A stretch of DNA of 13,903 bases from Thalassiosira profunda (taxonomy: Eukaryota; Bacillariophyta; Thalassiosirophyceae; Thalassiosirales; Thalassiosiraceae), in NCBI GenBank assembly GCA_036939355.1, contig JALLAP010001483.1, positions 1 to 13,903 of the forward strand, read 5' to 3'. The notes beneath the pieces are model-generated. The model had not been told where the DNA came from. It searched no databases and worked only from the letters and a program-made list of their open reading frames with translations. Below are positions 9,481-13,903 of this stretch, piece by piece. A program made the position numbers and the translations under genes. Position 1 is the stretch's first letter, and every line of letters begins with the position of its first letter.

Positions 9481-9694
9481 GTTGCGGAAGGGGGCTAGCA
9501 ACGTCCGCCGCAGGATTGTGGGCTTGTGGCTGCCTGATAGTACAAAATACATGCCATCGCCAGGTGCCAGACTTTTGCAACTCCTTCCATCCGTCTTCTC
9601 CATCTCCGCATTCCGCATCGCATCATCCATCTATCTCCGCCGCGCCTTCGCCGGCGCCTCTGGACTCTGCCGGGGCAAGTGCAGCTGACGCGAC
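9481..9694. promoter_or_regulatory. Divergent promoter between Tom70 and the 9695 gene
   Basis: Only 214 bp separate the two start codons, which point away from each other, so both promoters must lie here. Part of the region is open in the Tom70 frame. No TATA box is visible. The stretch at about 9585-9660 is rich in CT and CATC, as in a TATA-less leader. If translation of Tom70 began at 9630, the shared region would shrink to 64 bp. Confidence 0.5.
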
Positions 9695-10303
9695 ATGTCT
9701 GATCTAGCGCCCTTCGTGGCGGCCGTCATCGAAAGTCGCGTGGTGACGGAACTGCAAGAGGAGAACCAGCGGTTGCGCGCCGAGATTGCACAGACCCGCG
9801 CCGCGGCCCTCCAATCGGCGAGGTTCGGGGGTTGCGTCCAAATCACCGGCGAGGGTGGCTCGCCCGTCTACGCGCACGGCAAGGTACAAGACGCCGAGGA
9901 GGAATTGGACGACGATGATGCCTTAGTCTTCGCGTTGGATTTGACCAACGATCTTTATCCGACGTGCCCGATCAGTAAGGCGATGGCTGCCGAGATTCGC
10001 GTGAACGGAGTAAAGGTTGCATCAATTGGAGAATATGACGACGATAGGTGTAATTCCAGCTATGGGGACGTGTACGCAGAGTTTCGGTATCATTTTCTTG
10101 GGGTGCAACGGGCTCCATGGGGTGCATTCGGCGTAGAGATGAGATTTGGACCACTGGCACCCCTGGCGGACGAGGCCCCGGAACCACACCAAATGAAAGA
10201 CGAGGAAGTGGAGGATGTGGCGTTCACGCAGATTCTTTTTACCGTGTCGAAGACGAGCGTTCGCAGCGGAGATGTGCTTCATGATATCATCACAAGAGAT
10301 TGA
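9695..10303 (+). CDS. Uncharacterised coiled-coil protein, diatom-type family
   Basis: A 202-aa intronless protein. An in-frame TGA at 9686-9688, three codons upstream, fixes the ATG at 9695. Residues 1-20 (MSDLAPFVAAVIESRVVTEL) and the following EENQRLRAEIAQTRAAAL form a short amphipathic, leucine-spaced coiled coil. A compact domain follows with the phrase GGCVQITGEGGSPVYAHGKV, an acidic patch (EEELDDDDA), then a second half (AEIRVNGVKVAS, FLGVQRAPWGAFGVEMRFGP) and an acidic linker. From memory, the opening MSDLAPFVAA, the EEN-x-x-LR coil and the ITG-x-GG-x-PVYA-x-G motif recur in many unnamed proteins of centric diatoms; I know of no function. There is no signal peptide or membrane segment, so it is probably cytosolic or nuclear. 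It is divergent from Tom70. Confidence 0.75.
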   Translation: MSDLAPFVAAVIESRVVTELQEENQRLRAEIAQTRAAALQSARFGGCVQITGEGGSPVYAHGKVQDAEEELDDDDALVFALDLTNDLYPTCPISKAMAAEIRVNGVKVASIGEYDDDRCNSSYGDVYAEFRYHFLGVQRAPWGAFGVEMRFGPLAPLADEAPEPHQMKDEEVEDVAFTQILFTVSKTSVRSGDVLHDIITRD

Positions 10304-10744
10304 AACATCTAGTGCCGAAAGAAAGGCACATTGAGCAGAAAGAGACGCCCATTGGGATCACATCATGGATATCAAGAGCAGCGCAGCTTATGACAGAAGA
10401 ATACAATATTGTAAGTATGCTTTTGCCAATTGATAGCCCGTTCTCCTCCGTGTTAGTTTTGCAGCTGGGGAAGGTGGGCTCCGTACGTACTTACCTACTA
10501 TTTCGTGGCCTACGTAGGTAAGCTCTCCCTTGCTCCCTTCCAAATTCCAAACCAAACCGGCAAGGACGAAGCCAACGATCGAACGTGCGGCGGCGGCGCG
10601 GCGGCGGCGTCCCGGCCAACCAGCCGCGATCGCCGCCGTTTAATTCCTCTTAGGGTGGTCGCTGGGTGTGTGTGCAATCAGATCAACCGGGTACGAGGCC
10701 GTCGACGCTAACCGCGTTAGGTAATCTTCCAGCAGCCAATAAGC
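10304..10744. promoter_or_regulatory. Intergenic region upstream of the REEP gene
   Basis: A 441-bp spacer holding the 3' UTR of the 9695 gene and the promoter of the REEP gene. It contains a cluster of palindromes (listed separately) and a short GCGGCGGC-type run at about 10587-10608. I see no gene, tRNA or AATAAA. Small open frames show no known motif. Confidence 0.5.
10483..10522. promoter_or_regulatory. Palindrome cluster with TACGTA cores and a 9-bp hairpin
   Basis: Three dyad symmetries are packed into 40 bp: GTACGTAC (10483-10490), CCTACGTAGG (10509-10518), and an inverted repeat CTTACCTAC (10490-10498) with GTAGGTAAG (10514-10522) around a 15-nt spacer. ACGT cores inside palindromes are classic bZIP-dimer targets. 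The cluster sits about 220-260 bp upstream of the REEP start codon, a plausible promoter position. Binding is inference. Confidence 0.5.
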
Positions 10745-12154
10745 ATGACGCAAGCCTTTTGTGCCCTCCTCCTGCACTATTCGGTGGCGCGCCTGTCGTG
10801 GAAAACAATAAAATCTCTCCGCCGCTCGCGGTCTCGTCTGCAGGGCGATGGAACCAGCAACAGCAATTCCATTTCGGCCGTGGAATACGAAGTGCTGCAG
10901 GGATGGACCATCCTGGCCTTTCACTCCCTCTATGTCGCCATTGGGGTGGAATACTTCGTGCGGTTCTTCATTCCATTCTACTTTTACTTCAAGATGGTCT
11001 TCCTTGCGGCCGCCTTCGTCGTCCCCTCACTCTCAACTCGCTCTCACATATCAACCAAACATACAACGGGGATGAAGAGTGGGGGAGGGGACGGCAGCGC
11101 CGGTCTGAGCCCCGTGATATCGTATTGCTTTGACTTCGTGATCGTCCCTGGCGTGCACAAAATGCACGAGCTGGTGGATCACGATCCAAAGCGATGGATT
11201 TTGCATCAACTAGCCATGCTGCCATTTCGGCTGATTGACTGGTTTGTCTTGCCGGGAGTTCTGGCCACCGAGGAAGAGAAGCAACGCGCTGGGACGATGG
11301 GAAGTGAAGAAATATCGCAAGCTCCTCCAGCAGGGGCATTTCCGCCTCGGATTATTGATGATAATGTGCAATCTACGACGTCAGAAGAAGAGATGCCGGG
11401 AGGAGATGCATCAGAGTTTGTATTGATGGACATCGATACGCCCGAAGACGAGAAAACGATTCCAGCCGAAGATTCATCACAATCTGCACCGATGGATAGA
11501 GAGCAAAAGGAGGAAGAAACGAAGATTGCTGATGAACCACCGGAGAAGGATGATGATGACATCTATGCGACACCTTCTCGACGCGGGCACAAGAAATCTG
11601 CTCTTTTCAGCACTCCATCCCGGCCCAGCACCTCTCTGTTTCCGCGGATGACTCCGTCTCGCACGAAATCGCCCAGCAAAAAGTCATTCAATTCAATGAT
11701 TTCGCCAGTGATGAAGAGTCGGCTGGCCTCGTCTGCGATGCGTCTGAAGAAACTCGCCGGCGAACACAGAGACAGCACCAGCCCAATCCAAACCCCTCGA
11801 AAAGAAGCACCAAATGCAACTAGCGAAGTGGCTGAAGCTGAAGAAACAGTTCAGAGGATACTCAAATCGCCCAGGAGGCAAAAGTCAGAAGAAGATGACG
11901 AACTGTCAACCTCGTCCCGAACCCCGCGCAGAAGGCGACGCGAGAGACGCAGCTTTGGAGATGCATTCCGGGAAATAGTTACCGGAGATGCAAACATACG
12001 AGTCAGAGATCACCTCTTTGATCTGGAGCTTCCCACATCTCCTCGTCGGCGCAACCGCACCCGTCCAACGGAGCCAGCTAAAACTGATCCATCCAACAAA
12101 GCAACACGGAGGAGTACTCGTTTGGCAAAGAAGAAATCTGTCAATAATAGTTGA
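10745..12154 (+). CDS. REEP/HVA22 (TB2/DP1) family ER membrane protein with long basic tail
   Basis: A 469-aa intronless frame ending in TGA at 12152-12154. Residues about 46-170 carry the TB2/DP1/HVA22 domain: a hydrophobic hairpin (WTILAFHSLYVAIGVEYFV, then FIPFYFYFKMVFLAAAFVVP), then CFDFVIVPGVHKMHELVDHD and a second amphipathic or hydrophobic part, LAMLPFRLIDWFVLPGVL. These proteins (Yop1, REEP5, HVA22) wedge into the ER membrane and curve tubules; REEP3/4 also link ER to microtubules in mitosis. Residues 97-120 look like a lineage-specific loop in the domain; an unrecognised intron there cannot be excluded, although I see no good splice pair. The tail, 175-469, is first acidic and then very basic (TPRRRRRERR, RRSTRLAKKK), with ten Ser/Thr-Pro sites from 276 to 432. 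Convergent with LYAR: only 49 bp separate the stops. Confidence 0.83.
   Translation: MTQAFCALLLHYSVARLSWKTIKSLRRSRSRLQGDGTSNSNSISAVEYEVLQGWTILAFHSLYVAIGVEYFVRFFIPFYFYFKMVFLAAAFVVPSLSTRSHISTKHTTGMKSGGGDGSAGLSPVISYCFDFVIVPGVHKMHELVDHDPKRWILHQLAMLPFRLIDWFVLPGVLATEEEKQRAGTMGSEEISQAPPAGAFPPRIIDDNVQSTTSEEEMPGGDASEFVLMDIDTPEDEKTIPAEDSSQSAPMDREQKEEETKIADEPPEKDDDDIYATPSRRGHKKSALFSTPSRPSTSLFPRMTPSRTKSPSKKSFNSMISPVMKSRLASSAMRLKKLAGEHRDSTSPIQTPRKEAPNATSEVAEAEETVQRILKSPRRQKSEEDDELSTSSRTPRRRRRERRSFGDAFREIVTGDANIRVRDHLFDLELPTSPRRRNRTRPTEPAKTDPSNKATRRSTRLAKKKSVNNS
11570..12046 (+). other. CDK-type phosphosite cluster in the REEP tail
   Basis: Between residues 276 and 432 the tail has ten Ser/Thr-Pro sites: T276, T290, T303, S309, S320, S346, T350, S375, T393 and S432. 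Eight of them (all but S320 and S346) have Lys or Arg at +3, the full consensus of cyclin-dependent kinases (for example TPSR, SPSK, SPRR). The region is otherwise basic and disordered. Confidence 0.75.
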
Positions 12155-12203
12155 TGATGATATTGTATCATACTGCAAAGTCTGCGAGCGCTCTGCCGCC
12201 TGT
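12155..12203. terminator. 49-bp convergent 3' spacer between REEP and LYAR genes
   Basis: Two genes end tail to tail with 49 bp between the stop codons, so their 3' UTRs almost certainly overlap as antisense. On the minus strand an AATAAA (12203-12208) overlaps the LYAR TAA stop itself. If used, it would give LYAR a very short 3' UTR. No canonical signal is seen for the REEP gene in the gap. Confidence 0.5.
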
Positions 12204-13413
12204 TTATTTCTTCAGCGTCACAGTCTTTCCGTCTACGAGCAGCCGCTTGGAGTTGGCATCCACGCATTGTTGCACGAGTTTCTTCCACTTCTTCTTCCCA
12301 GCTTTGTCCGCCTTGAATGCGAGAGACTCCTGCACGCGCTTCCTCAGAGCTTTGAACTTCAGCTGCTTCTTTGGCGCCTGCTTCAGCACCTTTTTGATTG
12401 CCTTGGTTACCTGCTTCTCTGGCGGTAGTTTGGGAGACGATTCCTCGCTGTTGTTGTCATCCGATGATACCGACGCCGCTTTCGATTTGTTGGATATCTT
12501 GGGAGTCTCTGCCTTCTGCGCCGCTTTCTTTGCTTGCTGTTCCCTCTGCGCCTTCTTCTTTGCTTCTTCCTCGTCAATCTGCTTTTGTTTCTCTTCCTCT
12601 CGCACTTTGAACAGCAACGCCCAGATTTCACCGACTTTCTTCTCCCCATTTGGGCCTTTCAGCCTCAACGAATTGGCAGCAAAGTTGCGAAACTGTTTCT
12701 CCTTCCGGGGAACGTTCTCTTGCATAGCGAGTTGGTCCATGTATGATTTCAGCCCCGGAGGAGAAGTCTCGGCCGCAATCTGGATCGTTTGATTCCATTT
12801 TTCCTGAGGCGTGAGCTTCTTGCCATTGTGTTGGTGTTGTCGGTGTCCCGTTCCACTGTCATCGAGTTTGCGAGTGCCCCGGTAGATTGTTTTCTCATAC
12901 CGCTCCGCTTCGCTGATGCAGGTCGTATGATTACGGTATTCATCTGCGTGCAAATCACAGCAAATGGTCAGAATGGGTCCATTCAGAGATAGACGAAGCA
13001 AGCAACAGCGAAGTCATCAGAGTTTAATTAAAACGTTTCTTTGGCCCCCATGGATGCATGTGATAAGTTATCCAAATCGAGCAAGAGGGTTTATGCATCA
13101 TTTGACCGGATGATGTGGGGTGGGTCTATCTTTTGCGCTTACCTCCAGGAAACGATTGAGAGCAACTGAATAGAATGTGTACACAGTTCATTAGATGCGT
13201 GCCGGCAGATGTAAATGAGGATACACGTGCACTTACTCAACACAACTGACAGCGTAGCAGTCACGGCATTTTGTAGCATGTGCATCTACTTTGGCTTTCT
13301 GGGAAACGCAATGATATTGTTGGTTGAGAGATGTGGCAATACCAATCATGTGAGAGGGCGATCCTGCTCACCTTGAAAGTCTCGCCGCAGCCATCACAGC
13401 AGAAGAACACCAT
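12204..13413 (-). CDS. LYAR: LYAR-type nucleolar zinc-finger protein, four exons
   Basis: I reconstruct 288 aa from four exons: 13413-13372, 13298-13237, 13165-13143 and 12943-12204. The introns are 73, 71 and 199 nt with GTGAGC, GTAAGT and GTAAGC donors and AG acceptors. The joined N-terminus begins MVFFCCDGCGETFK and passes through CRDCYAVSCVDC to FPGDEYRNHTTCISEAERY, matching the paired C2HC zinc fingers of LYAR (MVFF start, C-x2-C ... H-x3-C twice). Residues about 85-140 contain MQENVPRKEKQFRNF, a conserved LYAR segment. A charged Lys/Glu/Gln coil follows, and the C-terminus (AIKKVLKQAPKKQLKFKALR ... DGKTVTLKK) is the LYAR C-terminal winged-helix-like domain. LYAR works in the nucleolus in pre-rRNA processing, ribosome biogenesis and growth control. 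An unspliced reading starting near 13001 would lose the first finger. The 23-nt exon 3 is easily missed. Confidence 0.9.
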
Positions 13414-13841
13414 CGTGTAAGGGTGGACTCAATAAATGGTTTGCAGATTTAGAGTGCCAACAAGCTCCTTATCGGTCGACGGTGCACTCTGTTGCTAGTG
13501 GCGGGGGCTACTACTCGGCCGCCTGGCTGCTGGGACGCTGGGACCCTGCGCGTCGGCTGTGAAGGGGTTGGAGGAGGTTGGAGGTGGAGGAGCGAGCGGC
13601 TCGGCGCGCGGGCTTGGAGATGGGTGGTTGTGGGACGGTGGTTGTGGGTGTTGTTTGGTGCGGGATGAGGAGACAGACAGACTTCAGACACCATCTGGAT
13701 TTGTATTCAGCGCGACCTCAGCCAGCGACACCACGCAAGCGACAGCGTCAAGGAACAACAACTTTGCTGACGCCTCCTCCGGTGGCGAGCCCTCCTCCCA
13801 TAATTCGCCGCCGACAACCAAACAACCATATCCCATCCACC
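13414..13841. promoter_or_regulatory. Divergent promoter between LYAR and the terminal gene
   Basis: A 428-bp region lies between two start codons facing away from each other. It contains a G-rich stretch (13563-13672) and, nearer the + gene, sequence rich in CA and CAAC (13700-13840) like a leader. I see no TATA box and no coding motif. An open + frame through here is not supported by any family signature. Confidence 0.5.
13623..13648 (+). repeat. Tandem GGTGGTTGTGGG repeat in a G-rich tract
   Basis: The 12-mer GGTGGTTGTGGG occurs at 13623-13634 and 13637-13648, two bases apart. It lies in a longer + strand G-rich stretch starting near 13563 (GGGG, many GG pairs, several GGG runs). Four or more G-runs within a short distance could form a two- or three-tier G-quadruplex in the shared promoter. 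This is inferred from composition. Confidence 0.55.
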
Positions 13842-13903
13842 ATGAAGTCCGCCGCCTTCCTCGTCGCCACCGCCGCCGTCCTCAGCTCGTCTGAGGTGAG
13901 CGC
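13842..13903 (+). CDS. First exon of a probable secreted or membrane protein (partial)
   Basis: An ATG at 13842 in a strong context (CCACCATGAAG) opens MKSAAFLVATAAVLSSSE, a typical signal peptide core: basic n-region, alanine/valine hydrophobic stretch, then small residues. Directly after the GAG at 13893-13895 comes GTGAGC, a good intron donor that also occurs in LYAR, so the exon probably ends at 13895. The window stops eight bases later, so the protein cannot be identified. It is divergent from LYAR. The start resembles that of the seven-pass gene (MKSLLVLALAAG), but so do many signal peptides. Confidence 0.5.
   Translation, partial: MKSAAFLVATAAVLSSSEVS

Noticed and set aside
8558..9580. 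Alternative minus-strand frames around the 8641 gap
   Set aside because: They are out-of-frame shadows of the Tom70 gene. Only the 9480-start frame has an anchor and TPR repeats that continue on both sides of the gap.
12407..12792. Open frames overlapping LYAR on both strands
   Set aside because: They are Arg/Lys-rich or Ser/Phe/Cys-rich mirror images of the Lys/Glu coil of LYAR and have no independent support.
13430..13435. AATAAA on the + strand near 13430 as a poly(A) signal
   Set aside because: No + strand gene ends before it. It lies in the upstream region of the minus-strand LYAR gene.
13559..13894. 111-codon + frame running through the G-rich promoter into the terminal gene
   Set aside because: It is Gly-rich noise from the G tract and is in a different frame from the signal peptide that starts at 13842.

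Overview
The window is nuclear DNA of a eukaryote. Evidence: short spliceosomal introns (71-84 nt, plus one of 199 nt) with GT...AG borders, microexons, signal peptides and eukaryote-only families (CCT chaperonin, GPR107/TMEM87-type seven-pass proteins, TLDc, Tom70, REEP/HVA22, LYAR). The compact gene packing, and a small coiled-coil protein at 9695-10303 that resembles (from memory) an uncharacterised family common in centric diatoms, suggest a diatom or a related ochrophyte. No marker gene fixes the species.

Layout. 1-374 (+): 3' end of CCT5. 707-2558 (+): a secretory-pathway seven-pass protein in three exons. 2646-6951 (-): a very long, mostly disordered protein ending in a TLDc domain. 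7395-9480 (-): Tom70-like mitochondrial import receptor. 9695-10303 (+): unknown short protein, divergent from Tom70. 10745-12154 (+): REEP/HVA22-family ER membrane protein with a basic tail rich in CDK-type sites. 12204-13413 (-): LYAR-type nucleolar zinc-finger protein in four exons, convergent with the REEP gene. 13842 to the end (+): probable first exon of a secreted or membrane protein, divergent from LYAR and cut by the window edge.

The genes do not form a pathway. They look like ordinary housekeeping neighbours: cytosolic folding, secretory membrane, stress/V-ATPase-type TLDc, mitochondrial import, ER shape and nucleolus. I see no mobile element, RNA gene or CRISPR array.

The most important correction concerns two single-N gaps, at 6546 and 8641. 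Each is flanked by an identical 72-bp direct repeat. These are unmerged contig overlaps. Counting each repeat once restores an uninterrupted frame in both genes: 1410 aa for the TLDc protein and 670 aa for Tom70. Neither gene is really broken. The most interesting biology is the CDK-site-rich tail of the REEP protein, the tiny 23-nt and 27-nt exons, the repeated short motifs in the TLDc protein, and a cluster of palindromes upstream of the REEP gene.
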